From positions 496,001 to 560,000 of the forward strand of contig NZ_CP083350.1 in assembly GCF_020035535.1 (NCBI RefSeq): a stretch of DNA of 64,000 nucleotides, in the 5' to 3' direction. The position numbers and the translations under genes are program-made. The notes below the pieces were generated by a model. It was not told the DNA's origin. It made no database searches and was given only the letters and a program-made list of their open reading frames with translations. Of the stretch, positions 37,276-46,663 are shown piece after piece; within the stretch, counting starts at the first letter, position 1, and each line of letters starts with the position of its first letter. This DNA comes from Ensifer adhaerens. GTDB taxonomy: Bacteria > Pseudomonadota > Alphaproteobacteria > Rhizobiales > Rhizobiaceae.

Positions 37276-37493
37276 TTCTGGCTGTCCCTCCAAGCCTCAC
37301 ACCGGGCCTTCGTTTCCGTGTTCATCGGGTAAAGACCGGGAAGCGGCACACCCCGGTCGACTTCGGTCATGATCCAGGCCTCCAGGCTCTCCTGTTCAGG
37401 CGCCGCGGCGAGCGCCTCTTCAAGAAGCGCCTACGAGATGAGGACCGCACCGTCGTCGTCGACCACGACAATATCATCAGGGCGAGCAGCATG
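37272..37493 (-). pseudogene. Remnant of an RraA-like (4-hydroxy-4-methyl-2-oxoglutarate aldolase family) gene
   Basis: The minus strand reads RPDDIVVVDDDGAVLIS, an RraA C-terminal strand, then TAG at 37433-37431, then in the same frame ALLEEALAAAPEQESLEAW and further, through LPGLYPMNTETKA, to a TGA that overlaps the next ATG. That tail is what RraA-like proteins carry after the stop position. Upstream of about 37493 the frame no longer resembles RraA. So an amber stop plus a lost N-terminal half are seen. Assignment is by recall of the family and moderate. Confidence 0.6.
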
Positions 37494-37701
37494 AAGGTAT
37501 GGTGCAATGGCGTCGCGGCACCGCCTTCCGTCGCGGGTCTGACCTTTGCCGGATGACAGGAGCCGATCAGTTACGGCGCCGCCAAATGCGGCAAGGTCCG
37601 GCTTGGCCGGCGCGGCCCCAGGCGACACGCTCACCGTACAGATCGCGGCCCGCAACGAAACGCCAGACGAAGCTGTTTTAACCGCTAATTTGCAGCCGCC
37701 T

Positions 37702-39777
37702 CTAGCACGCCTTCCTACAAACCGCCTCATCGGCAAGAATGGCGGCGGCCTCGTTCAACAAGACGTCTTTTGCGTTCTTGCGGGCATTCTCGATGGCAAT
37801 GTCCGCACTCAGGCTGCGCTCATTTGCATTGAGACCGTCATCGCTGTCAGTATCGTCTCCATCGCCGGCCTGTGCACGAGCCTTCCGCCGATTTTCTCGG
37901 GCAGTCAATTCCTTGCGGCGTTCGGCTTCATTGAGCGAGACCTCCCCCTTCTCGCGTTGTGCCTTCACCTCCGCGATGTCTTTCAGCAAGCGTTGGAAGT
38001 CAGGATCGCTCTCAACACGCGCGTCATGGCGGCTTTGCAGTTTCGGCAGCAACGTCGCAACGGCGTCAGCGTGGGCATACTTCGCGGGCTTGATCTGCGC
38101 CCATGGCAGGGCATTGTCAAAGCTGGTCTCACCAAAGCTCGTCGGGTCAGAAAGTCCCGGCAGGCTGATATCAGGCGTCACGCCGCGCAGCTGCGTTGTA
38201 CCGCCGTCGACCCGGAAAAACTGGGCAATGGTCACTTTCAGTTCACCGAATTCAGGTTTGCTGTTGCGAACCACCTCGTCGAGATTGACGACGGTTTGCA
38301 CGGTGCCCTTGCCGAAGCTGGGTTCGCCGATGATCACGCCTCGGCCGTAATCCTGGATTGCCGCTGCAAAGATCTCCGAGGCCGACGCCGAGCCGCGGTT
38401 GATCAGCACACCCACCGGGCCTTTCCAGACAGGCGCTGGAAAATCAGCGCTTCTGACTTCGACCTTACCGTCGCTATCGCGCTGCTGGACGACAGGACCT
38501 TTGCCGATGAACAGGCCGGTCAAATCAATCGCCTCGTCCAGTGAACCGCCGCCGTTGTTGCGCACATCGATGAGAACGCTTTCGACTTTTTCCCGCTTGA
38601 GTTCGTCGAGAAGCTTGCGGACATCGCGGCTCGCGCTTCTAAAATCCTTGTCGCCCTTGCGCCGGGCTTCAAAATCCTCGTAGAAGGCCGGCAGCGTAAT
38701 CACACCGATCTTGCGCGTGGCGCCGCCCACTTTCACGTTGAGAACAGTCTTCTGGGCAGCCTGCTTTTCGAGGCTGATTTTATCGCGCACCAGGGTGACG
38801 ACGCGGTGGGTGGCATCTGCTCCGGCATCTGCCGGCAGGATGTCCAGGCGCACGACGGAGCCCTTTTTCCCGCGTATCAGCTGAACGACTTCATCGAGCC
38901 GCGTGCCGACCACTTCCTTGATCGCCCCATCCTTGCCCTGCCCAACACCTGTAATGCGGTCTCCGACAGAGAGCTTGCCCGACAGCTGCGCCGGCCCACC
39001 GGGTACGAGCTCACGGATCGTCGTGTAGTCGTCGCGTTCCTGCAGCACGGCACCGATACCGACCAGCGAAAGCTTCATGGCGATGTTGAAATCGGCCGAA
39101 GCAGCCGCGCCGAAGTAGTCTGTGTGCGGATCGACAGACGTGGTGTAGGCATTCATAAACGACTGGAAAACGTCATTGCTCTTGTATTTGTAGGCGCGAT
39201 CGAGCGCGTTCGTGTAGCGCTTGGCGAGCGTTTCGCGAATGGCCGCGTCGGTCTTGCCGCCCAACTTCAACCGCAGCCAGTCGCTCTTTACGCGTTTGCG
39301 CCAGAGGTCATTGCTCTCGGCTTCCGATTGCGGCCACGGTGCGTTCTCACGCAGCACAGAATAGCTTTCCTGCGTGCGGAATTCGAAGTCCTGCTTGAGC
39401 AGGTCGCGCGCGTAGCTCATGCGGTCGACAACGCGCGTCCCGTAGACGTTGAAAATCTCAAACGGGATCGTCAAATCCTTCTGTCGGATGGCGTCGTCGA
39501 TCTCGCTTCGCTCGGACATGAACTTGTCGATATCGGCCTGCAGGAAAAGCACACGATCCGGATCCAGTGATTTGATGAACCGATCCATGATCTTGGCCGA
39601 CAAGGCATCGTCGAGCGCGACAGGCTTATAGCTGAAGCGCGTCAGAAACTGCGCACTCAACTGCGCAGCTTGTGCCTGCTGCTTCAGCGGCTCCAGGACA
39701 GGCGGTGGAGCGACTTCAGCATATGCGGACTGCACGATTGCAAGAAATGCACCAAGGAAGACGTATGATATGCGCAT
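37702..39777 (-). CDS. prc: Carboxy-terminal processing protease, long Prc/Tsp type
   Basis: A 691-residue periplasmic protease with signal peptide (MRISYVFLGAFLAIVQSAYA). A PDZ domain spans about 235-320 (VGIGAVLQERDDYT to VVRLDILPAD). The S41 catalytic dyad is Ser465 (GSASASEIFAAA) and Lys490 (GEPSFGKGTVQ), 25 residues apart as in E. coli Prc. The ~230-residue N-terminal helical part and the charged C-terminal part match the gammaproteobacterial Prc layout rather than the ~440-residue CtpA of rhizobia. It degrades proteins with nonpolar C termini. It is followed on the minus side by an RraA remnant. Confidence 0.88.
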   Translation of the reverse strand: MRISYVFLGAFLAIVQSAYAEVAPPPVLEPLKQQAQAAQLSAQFLTRFSYKPVALDDALSAKIMDRFIKSLDPDRVLFLQADIDKFMSERSEIDDAIRQKDLTIPFEIFNVYGTRVVDRMSYARDLLKQDFEFRTQESYSVLRENAPWPQSEAESNDLWRKRVKSDWLRLKLGGKTDAAIRETLAKRYTNALDRAYKYKSNDVFQSFMNAYTTSVDPHTDYFGAAASADFNIAMKLSLVGIGAVLQERDDYTTIRELVPGGPAQLSGKLSVGDRITGVGQGKDGAIKEVVGTRLDEVVQLIRGKKGSVVRLDILPADAGADATHRVVTLVRDKISLEKQAAQKTVLNVKVGGATRKIGVITLPAFYEDFEARRKGDKDFRSASRDVRKLLDELKREKVESVLIDVRNNGGGSLDEAIDLTGLFIGKGPVVQQRDSDGKVEVRSADFPAPVWKGPVGVLINRGSASASEIFAAAIQDYGRGVIIGEPSFGKGTVQTVVNLDEVVRNSKPEFGELKVTIAQFFRVDGGTTQLRGVTPDISLPGLSDPTSFGETSFDNALPWAQIKPAKYAHADAVATLLPKLQSRHDARVESDPDFQRLLKDIAEVKAQREKGEVSLNEAERRKELTARENRRKARAQAGDGDDTDSDDGLNANERSLSADIAIENARKNAKDVLLNEAAAILADEAVCRKAC

Positions 39778-39940
39778 TCAGCGTTGATCCATTTCCTATT
39801 GCCGAGTGTCGATGCCAATCTAGGTGAAGCAATTACGGTTTTTTGGCAACCGCGTCGATCATACGTGCCAATTGGTACGCCTCCTTGGCTCCAAAGCGGA
39901 TGGCGTAACCCTGAAGCAGGCGAAGGACCAGCGAGCGCCA

Positions 39941-40822
39941 CTATTGGCAGTCGTCCCCCTTACCTTGCGCGACCAGTTCACCTTTGCGAAGCCTCAAGCA
40001 ATCGATCGTGCTGCCTGCATTCAGAATGTGGACACGATATGGCGTCGACATGATACTGATCATCATTCCTCCAATGGGCCGATTGCACAGGTGCGCCGAA
40101 CCGGTCCACATGCAGTTCATCGCTTCGGCACTTTCGAAAATGGTGTAGCCATTGGCCTGAAGCGCGCGCTGAACGTTTTGCCGCACGTTTAGTGAAACAG
40201 AGTTTTCCGTCGGTCCGCTCATTCCGCTCTCTTCGTCTGCGGAAGCCCTTGCCTCCGCCTGCTCCCGCTGCTGCTCCTTGAGAATTGCGATCTCGGCCTT
40301 CGCCCGCTCTGCCGCAGCTTCTGCCGCCACCGCTCGCCGCTCTGCCTGCTCTGCCCTCGCGGCTTCGCTTTCAGCACGGGCAACCGCCTCTCGCTGCGCG
40401 TTCGCTGCGGCCTCAAGTTCGTTGGCGCGGCTTTCCTCAATACCATTGAATATCGTCTCGGCCGCGCTCGTTTGCACTAAACACTCTTCGACAAGCGCCG
40501 ACACTCGGGACCGAGCCTGCATCGGGTTGTCCAGAAGGTCTGCCGCAAAATCGCGCTTTGCCGCCTGGGGATCATCCCCCACGGATTCCGTCGGGCCAAC
40601 CCTGCTGCGCATGAATTCGAGCGCACCACTCACAACCTCCTGCGCGTGGGCAAAACCAACGACGTAGCTCTCATAGTTGCTGCCTGCTTCCAGCCGGGCG
40701 GCGCAAGATTCAAGCTTGGCAACGATCTCCGCCTCTGCCGTTGAAGCCGATACCGTTTTGGGATGGAGAAAGGCAGCCACGGCAAGTGTTGCGACGCAGA
40801 CGCGAGTACCACTGGTCGTCAA
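39941..40822 (-). CDS. Exported coiled-coil protein of unknown function
   Basis: A 293-residue protein with a signal peptide cleaved near VSASTA. About 128-195 is an Ala/Glu/Arg-rich coiled coil (QREAVARAESEAARAEQAER and following). The C-terminal ~80 residues form a small domain with four Cys (NCMWTGSAHLC, TIDCLRL, DDCQ). The only plausible start is TTG, so the start is uncertain. It is 163 bases upstream of prc in the same direction; a periplasmic substrate or adaptor role for the protease is speculative. Confidence 0.6.
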   Translation of the reverse strand: MTTSGTRVCVATLAVAAFLHPKTVSASTAEAEIVAKLESCAARLEAGSNYESYVVGFAHAQEVVSGALEFMRSRVGPTESVGDDPQAAKRDFAADLLDNPMQARSRVSALVEECLVQTSAAETIFNGIEESRANELEAAANAQREAVARAESEAARAEQAERRAVAAEAAAERAKAEIAILKEQQREQAEARASADEESGMSGPTENSVSLNVRQNVQRALQANGYTIFESAEAMNCMWTGSAHLCNRPIGGMMISIMSTPYRVHILNAGSTIDCLRLRKGELVAQGKGDDCQ

Positions 40823-41234
40823 TTCAAGTCACCCTTGTGGTTCCACACCGAGATCGGAAAACCATAGTGTGTGAGGATAAGGATCTACAATCGAAATCGA
40901 AGCTTCGAACCAAACAGAAACACGTGGATACAGGCGACCTGCTTCCGGCGCCCTAACCTGCATCCTGTTTCCGTCATCGCCCATCCGCATCTCACTTCCA
41001 GGTTATGTCGAGATCGGAGAGGACTGGGCCTGAACCCAGTCCTGCCGCAGCGGACCCCGGGGTACCGTGCGGGATCATGACGAAGCAAAATGACATCAAA
41101 ACAATTTGCCATGCAGGAATTTATACAATTGTATAGCAATGACCTTGCGAGGCGAACGCGGCCGGTTATGCTGGGCGCATCAAGCCCGGGCGGCCCGAGC
41201 CGCCTCAAACAGAATTCTATTCATGGTAGTGACA
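40823..41234. promoter_or_regulatory. Divergent gap with two palindromes
   Basis: These 412 bases separate the coiled-coil protein and the dehydrogenase. They hold a 9-bp hairpin (41020-41043, AGGACTGGG with CCCAGTCCT) and a perfect 14-bp palindrome at 41122-41135. No supported gene was found. Confidence 0.45.
41122..41135. promoter_or_regulatory. Perfect 14-bp palindrome, candidate operator
   Basis: TATACAATTGTATA lies 99 bases upstream of the dehydrogenase start. Its A/T-rich symmetric form with ACAATTGT centre resembles operators of GntR-family repressors. No GntR gene is in the window. Confidence 0.45.
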
Positions 41235-43367
41235 ATGTCCAGAGACCCTCGCTTCGACATTCTCTTCGAACCCGTCAAGATCGGCCCTGTAACGGCGCGC
41301 AACCGCTTCTACCAGGTGCCGCACTGTTCCGGCATGGGCTACCGTTATCCGAACGCAGAGGCCCATCTGCGCGGCATGAAGGCGGAGGGTGGCTGGGCCG
41401 TGGTCTCGACCCAGGAGGCGGAAATCCATCCGACCTCGGACCTGACACCGGCCAACGAAGCGCGCCTTTGGGACGAGGGCGATCTGCCCGCACTCTCCGC
41501 CGTCACCGAGCGCATCCATCACCATGGGAGCCTGGCGGCCATCCAGCTCGTGCACAACGGTCTGCATGTCGCCAACCGCTTCAGCCGGATAATCCCGCTT
41601 GCCCCCTCGCACGCCATCAGCGACAGCCTCGACCCTGTCCAGGCGCGTGCCATGGACAAGACGGATATCGTCGACATGCGCCGCTGGTATCGCAACGCCG
41701 CCTTGCGCGCCAAGAAAGCCGGTTTTGACATCGTCTATGTCTATGCCGGCCACGACATGAGCGTGCTGCAGCACTTCCTGTCGCGCCGCCACAATGACCG
41801 CAGCGACGAGTATGGCGGTTCCTTCGAAAATCGGCTGCGGCTTTTCCGGGAGATCATGGAGGATACCCGCGAGGCGATCGGCGATACCTGCGCGCTTGCC
41901 GTGCGCCTCGCAGTCGACGAATTGATGGGACCTTCCGGCATTGCCAGCGAGGGAGAAGGCAGGGACATCATCTCGGCGCTCGCCGAACTGCCCGACCTCT
42001 GGGACGTCAACCTTTCCGACTGGTCCAACGACAGCCAGACGGCCCGCTTCTCCGAGGAAGGTTACCAGGAGCCCTATATCAGCTTCGTCAAATCCGTCAC
42101 GACAAAGCCCGTGGTGGGCGTCGGGCGCTATACCTCGCCGGACAGCATGGTGCGGGCAATCCGCCAGGGTATCCTCGACTTCATCGGTGCCGCCCGGCCT
42201 TCGATCGCCGATCCGTACCTGCCGAAGAAAATCGAGGAGGGTCGCGTCGACGACATCCGCGAATGTATCGGCTGCAACATTTGCACGTCCGGCGACAATA
42301 CCAACGTGCCGATGCGCTGCACGCAGAACCCGACCATCGGCGAAGAGTGGCGCAAGGGCTGGCACCCGGAAATTATTGCGTCGTCACCGGCGCCCGAGCC
42401 GGCGCTCATCATCGGTGGCGGCCCGGCGGGCCTGGAAGCAGCGCGTGCTCTTGCCCAGCGCGGTGTCGACGTCGTGCTCGCGGAGGCCGGTGGTGAATGG
42501 GGCGGTCGGGTCGCACGCGAATGCCGATTGCCGGGGCTTGCGACCTGGGGCCGCGTGCGCGATTGGCGCGTCGGCCAGTTGAGCACGCAGGTGAATGCCC
42601 AGCTCTATCTGCACAGCCCGCTGAGCGCCGACGACGTTCTGCAATACGGCATGCCTCATGTCGCCATTGCCACCGGTGCGCGCTGGCGATGCGACGGCGT
42701 CGGCCGCACGCACCGGCGACCGCTCGACTTCCTCTCCGAGGGCGCCCTTGTTTCGCCCGACGCCCTTCTTGCCAACGGCGCCGCAGCCGTTTCGGTCGAC
42801 GGACCGGTCGTCGTCTTCGATGACGATTGTTTCTATATCGGTAGTGTGCTCGCCGAGTTGCTGGCCAGGGCCGGTCGAGCCGTGACCTTCGTGACGCCTG
42901 AATCCCAGGTTTCGCCGTGGAGCAAGAACACCCTGGAACAGGGGCGGGTGCAAAGGCGGCTCATCGAGCTCGGCGTCGAGATTATCCCCGCCATGGCGCT
43001 TGCGGGCCGCACGAAAGACCGGCTCGAACTCTCCTGCGTCTATAGCGGAAAGATGCGGCAAATCGACTGCGGCGCACTCGTCCCGGTCACGGCGCGGCTA
43101 CCCGATGAAACACTCTGGCTTGACCTGAAGGCGCGGGAAGCGGAATGGGCCGATGCCGGCATCAACACCGTTAGCCGCCTGGGCGACTGTCTGGCGCCCG
43201 GCCTGATCGCTGCCGCCGTCTATTCGGGTCACCAATATGCCCGAACCTATCAGGAGCAGGCCGATAGGGACCACGCCCCCTTCCTGCGCGAAGACATTGC
43301 AATGCTTTACGGCACGTCGGTGCGATTGGAACCGGCTTCAATCCGGCAAGAAGAGGCGGCCGTCTGA
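41235..43367 (+). CDS. Trimethylamine-dehydrogenase-like Fe-S flavoprotein (N-demethylase family)
   Basis: A 710-residue enzyme that matches trimethylamine dehydrogenase along its whole length. The FMN-linking Cys31 (YQVPHCSG) is kept, as are the Fe-S cluster Cys (ECIGCNICTS then MRCTQNP) and the C-terminal ADP-binding fold (IIGGGPAGLEAARALAQRG). The Tyr/His pair of the active site appears kept in DIVYVYAGHD. The substrate-bowl Tyr60 of trimethylamine dehydrogenase corresponds to Glu61, so the substrate is probably another methylated amine such as a betaine-derived or N-methyl amino acid. The start at MSRDPRFD aligns with the known N terminus. No electron-transfer flavoprotein gene is adjacent. 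Confidence 0.88.
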   Translation: MSRDPRFDILFEPVKIGPVTARNRFYQVPHCSGMGYRYPNAEAHLRGMKAEGGWAVVSTQEAEIHPTSDLTPANEARLWDEGDLPALSAVTERIHHHGSLAAIQLVHNGLHVANRFSRIIPLAPSHAISDSLDPVQARAMDKTDIVDMRRWYRNAALRAKKAGFDIVYVYAGHDMSVLQHFLSRRHNDRSDEYGGSFENRLRLFREIMEDTREAIGDTCALAVRLAVDELMGPSGIASEGEGRDIISALAELPDLWDVNLSDWSNDSQTARFSEEGYQEPYISFVKSVTTKPVVGVGRYTSPDSMVRAIRQGILDFIGAARPSIADPYLPKKIEEGRVDDIRECIGCNICTSGDNTNVPMRCTQNPTIGEEWRKGWHPEIIASSPAPEPALIIGGGPAGLEAARALAQRGVDVVLAEAGGEWGGRVARECRLPGLATWGRVRDWRVGQLSTQVNAQLYLHSPLSADDVLQYGMPHVAIATGARWRCDGVGRTHRRPLDFLSEGALVSPDALLANGAAAVSVDGPVVVFDDDCFYIGSVLAELLARAGRAVTFVTPESQVSPWSKNTLEQGRVQRRLIELGVEIIPAMALAGRTKDRLELSCVYSGKMRQIDCGALVPVTARLPDETLWLDLKAREAEWADAGINTVSRLGDCLAPGLIAAAVYSGHQYARTYQEQADRDHAPFLREDIAMLYGTSVRLEPASIRQEEAAV

Positions 43368-43654
43368 ACGCAAAGCCAGGGAGGTGCGCCGAAGACGGAT
43401 GGACCGGAGGGTGGCGCCCGACCGTACGCGTGAGGTGCATGTGCGCTAGAGAAGACTTCCTGGCGCAGGTGATGGCCTGCGTCCGCCTGCCCGGCCGCGT
43501 CGGCGACCGAGCGATATCGTTCTTTGACGCTATCGGATCCACCTTGTTTCAGGCGCGCCCGCGGTCGACCTTGAGATCGATGCTCCCAGCGAGCCATGGC
43601 GGGTATAGCCGAAACCGGGCGACCACAAGCGAACTTGTCGTCGCCCAGGCAAAG

Positions 43655-44581
43655 CTAGGCAGCTTGTAATTCCATCCGTGCATAACGCTCTTCGAGGAGT
43701 GCAAACAGCCGGTCGTGATCAACCTCCGTCATGACCAGGCAGTTCGGTGCGCGACCGGCGAGTTCCCGCTTGGTGACGCTGACGACACTCTGTCCGATCG
43801 CCAGAGGAGAGCTGCAGTCGACCTCGACGAAACCTTCGACGCCAGAGAAGATTTCAGGCTCTATGAGGTAGGCGATAACGCAGGGATCGTGCAGGCAAGG
43901 ATCGCCCGCGCCGTAGGCGTTCAGCATGTCGGCGATTGTGCCGCTGATCTTCCCCAGACGCTTCAGCCGTTCCGTCCGTTCCTTCGTGATAATCGCCTTG
44001 TGGGTGACGTCGAGACCGAACATGACCATGGGAATGCCGGACGCGACAACCGCCTGCGCAGCGTGCGGGTCAAAGTAGAAGTTGAATTCCGCCCGTTCCT
44101 TTATGTTGCCCGGGCAGAAGGCCGCGCCGCCCATGAAGACAATGCGTCTGATCAGCGGCGCAATGCCGGGATCGATCGAAAGAGCGACAGCGATGTTGGT
44201 CATGGGGCCGAGCACCGCAAGCGTCACCTCGCCAGGTGCGGACCGCACCTGATCGATGATGAACTGGACGGCGGTGCGTTCCGACGGCGCTGACGTGGGC
44301 TTTGGCAGGCCGATGTCCCCCAATCCGTCATTGCCGTGCACGGTGACGCCAGCACGGTCGGGATAGAGCAGCGGCCGGCCGCACCCCTGAAAAACGCGGA
44401 TATCCGTCCGGTTGGCCAATTCGCAGATCAGCCGCGCATTGGCCTCCGTCTTCTCCAGGGGGATATTGCCGGCAACCGCAGTGATGCCGAGTATCTCGAC
44501 CTCGCTCGACCCGAAAGCGAGCATGATAGCTGCGGCATCGTCAACGCCAGGATCACAATCAATGATAATACGTTCAGTCAT
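43655..44581 (-). CDS. Nucleoside hydrolase (inosine-uridine family)
   Basis: A 308-residue enzyme cleaving the N-glycosidic bond of nucleosides. The calcium-binding start IIIDCDPGVDDAAAIML is diagnostic, as are GITAVAGNI, VHGNDGLGDIG, LGPMTNIA and FYFDPHAAQAV, with Asp in HDPCVIAYL near residue 240. It is the last gene of the nucleoside transporter operon and begins immediately after the preceding permease stop. Substrate could be purine or pyrimidine ribosides. Confidence 0.93.
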   Translation of the reverse strand: MTERIIIDCDPGVDDAAAIMLAFGSSEVEILGITAVAGNIPLEKTEANARLICELANRTDIRVFQGCGRPLLYPDRAGVTVHGNDGLGDIGLPKPTSAPSERTAVQFIIDQVRSAPGEVTLAVLGPMTNIAVALSIDPGIAPLIRRIVFMGGAAFCPGNIKERAEFNFYFDPHAAQAVVASGIPMVMFGLDVTHKAIITKERTERLKRLGKISGTIADMLNAYGAGDPCLHDPCVIAYLIEPEIFSGVEGFVEVDCSSPLAIGQSVVSVTKRELAGRAPNCLVMTEVDHDRLFALLEERYARMELQAA

Positions 44582-45556
44582 TCAACGCTCTTTCGTGTAA
44601 GGTATGCCGCCCGCTTTGGGGGGGATGGCGCGGCCCATGAAGCCGGCCAGCAGAACCACTGTGAGGACGTAGGGGAGAGACTGTACGATCTGCGTCGAGA
44701 GCGCCGACCCCAGTCCGAAATCGAACGCCTGAAAGCGGATCGAAAGGGCTTCCAGGAAGCCGAAAAGAAGGCAGGCAAACAGGACGGGCACCGGGCGCCA
44801 TTTGGCGAAGATCAGCGCCGCCAGCGCCATGTAGCCCTTGCCCGCGGACATTTCCCGGACGAAACCTGCCGACTGGGCGATGGACAGATAGGCCCCGGCA
44901 ATGCCGCACAGGATCGCGCCACAGAGCAACGCCCGATAACGAAGCCAATCCACGGATATGCCGGCGGTATCAACCGCGGCGGGATTTTCGCCGACGGCGC
45001 GCAGGCGCAGGCCAAATCGCGTCTGGTGGAACACCCACCATGTGACCGGCACTGCCGCGAACGCGACATAGACGAGGATATTGTAGCCGGAAATCAGGTC
45101 GGCATAGATCGGACCGATGCCAGGAACCGACCGCATCTCCTCGGCGAATGGAAGCACCACCGTCGGGAAGCGCGCCTCGGGCTGAAGCTGCGGGGTCCTG
45201 CCGCCGAGCGAGAACCAGCCCACCGCCAGGAGAACCGTCAGGCCGGATGAAATGAAGTTGATCGCGACCCCGGAGATGATCTGGTTTCCCTGGTGCGTGA
45301 CCGAGGCAAAACCGTGAATGAGGCTCAGAAGAACGGCAACGAGGATCGCGAAGAACAACCCGACCCAGGCTGAATCGAACTGATAGGCGGCGGCAGCGGC
45401 GGCAAAGGCGGCAAACAGCATCTTGCCTTCAAGGCCGATGTCCCACACGCCAGAACGTTCGGAGTAGAGGCCTGCCAATCCGCACAGGATCAACGGTACC
45501 GACAGGCGGAGCGTCGAACTGAGCAAAAGAATGGTCGTGGACATGAACTCTTGCAT
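44582..45556 (-). CDS. Nucleoside ABC transporter permease (second)
   Basis: A 324-residue membrane protein of the branched-chain/ribose permease group used by BMP-type nucleoside systems. GLEGKMLFAAFAAAAAAYQF, GNQIISGVAINFISSGLT and GENPAAVDTAGISVDWLRYR are typical. About nine to ten hydrophobic segments. Start at MQEFMST is supported by GGAGG eight bases upstream inside the end of the preceding gene. Confidence 0.9.
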   Translation of the reverse strand: MQEFMSTTILLLSSTLRLSVPLILCGLAGLYSERSGVWDIGLEGKMLFAAFAAAAAAYQFDSAWVGLFFAILVAVLLSLIHGFASVTHQGNQIISGVAINFISSGLTVLLAVGWFSLGGRTPQLQPEARFPTVVLPFAEEMRSVPGIGPIYADLISGYNILVYVAFAAVPVTWWVFHQTRFGLRLRAVGENPAAVDTAGISVDWLRYRALLCGAILCGIAGAYLSIAQSAGFVREMSAGKGYMALAALIFAKWRPVPVLFACLLFGFLEALSIRFQAFDFGLGSALSTQIVQSLPYVLTVVLLAGFMGRAIPPKAGGIPYTKER

Positions 45557-45559
45557 CGC

Positions 45560-46663
45560 TCAGGCCTCCGGTTTCGAGAAGCGCAGGAGATCGGCCAGCG
45601 AATAGACCGACCTCCGGAACATCAGGCTCAGCGCGCCGGCAAAAAGAATGACCAGTCCCTGGATGAGCATGATCAGCTCCCTCGTGACGTTCGGCATCCA
45701 GAAGGAGATTTCCGCGCCGCCCTGATAGAGGACCCCGAAGAGGACCGACGCGATGGCGATCCCGACTGGATGGCCGCGCCCCATGAGGGCGACAGCAACC
45801 CCGACCAGGCCGATGCCGGCCGGGAAATCAAGCTGCAGCTTGCCCAGATCACCCATCAGGATGTTGATGCCGGCAAGCCCCGCGAGAGCGCCCGATATCA
45901 ACATGCAGACGATGGTGATCTTGACGTAGCTGATGCCGGCGTTCCGGGCCGCGGCCGGATTGGCACCCGTCGCCCTGATTTCGAAACCGAGCTTCGTCTT
46001 CCAGATCAGGACCCAGACGAAGGCTGCTGCCGCAATGGCAATGAACAGACTGACATTGAGCGGTGCGGTTCCGATGTTGACCGGCAGGATTTCCCCGAGC
46101 TTCGGCACGAGACCGCCGCTGTCGAAGAGGCGCGTCTGCGGCGCCATGCTGCCCGGTTCCTTGATCAGGTTGACCAGCACGTAGATCATGATCGACGACG
46201 CGATGAAATTGAACATGATCGTCGTGATGACGAGGTGGCTGCCGCGCTTGGCCTGGAGATAGGCCGGGATGAAGGCCCATGCTGCGCCAAACAGCATTCC
46301 CGCCGCCGCCGCCGGGACGAGCGTCACGTACCATGGGACGATGCGGTCAAGCGACAGGCAGACGAGCGCGATACCGAGACCACCGAGATAGGCCTGTCCC
46401 TCGGCTCCGATCGTGAAGAGGCCGGCATGGGACGCCACCGCAACCGCAAGCCCCGTGAATAGGAAGCTGGTTGCGAAGTAGAGCGTGAAGCCGATCCCCT
46501 CACCCGATCCCAGCGAACCGCTGATGAGATAGCCCACCGCCTCCAGCGGGTTCTGACCGACGAAGAGCACCACCAGCCCTGAAATCAGGAGCGCAACGGC
46601 GACGTTCATGAGTGGCAGGACCGCGAAATCGACGATCCGCCTTACATTGAGAAAGCTGGCCAC
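45560..46663 (-). CDS. Nucleoside ABC transporter permease (first)
   Basis: A 367-residue membrane protein of the same group. GAEGQAYLGGLGIALV, GSHLVITTIMFNFIASSIM and GANPAAARNAGISYVKITI match family members; about ten hydrophobic segments. The start is GTG, directly after the ATPase stop (TAA GTG), which decides it. It forms a heterodimer with the next permease. Confidence 0.9.
   Translation of the reverse strand: MASFLNVRRIVDFAVLPLMNVAVALLISGLVVLFVGQNPLEAVGYLISGSLGSGEGIGFTLYFATSFLFTGLAVAVASHAGLFTIGAEGQAYLGGLGIALVCLSLDRIVPWYVTLVPAAAAGMLFGAAWAFIPAYLQAKRGSHLVITTIMFNFIASSIMIYVLVNLIKEPGSMAPQTRLFDSGGLVPKLGEILPVNIGTAPLNVSLFIAIAAAAFVWVLIWKTKLGFEIRATGANPAAARNAGISYVKITIVCMLISGALAGLAGINILMGDLGKLQLDFPAGIGLVGVAVALMGRGHPVGIAIASVLFGVLYQGGAEISFWMPNVTRELIMLIQGLVILFAGALSLMFRRSVYSLADLLRFSKPEA

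Noticed and set aside
37546..37700. Plus-strand stretch with GLAGAAPGDTLTVQIA, recalling acetamidase/formamidase
   Set aside because: Only one short block matches, there is no other family motif, and the frame continues antisense into prc.
41020..41043. Hairpin between divergent genes as terminator of a small RNA
   Set aside because: The stem is real, but no U run or promoter supports a small RNA; listed only within the gap description.
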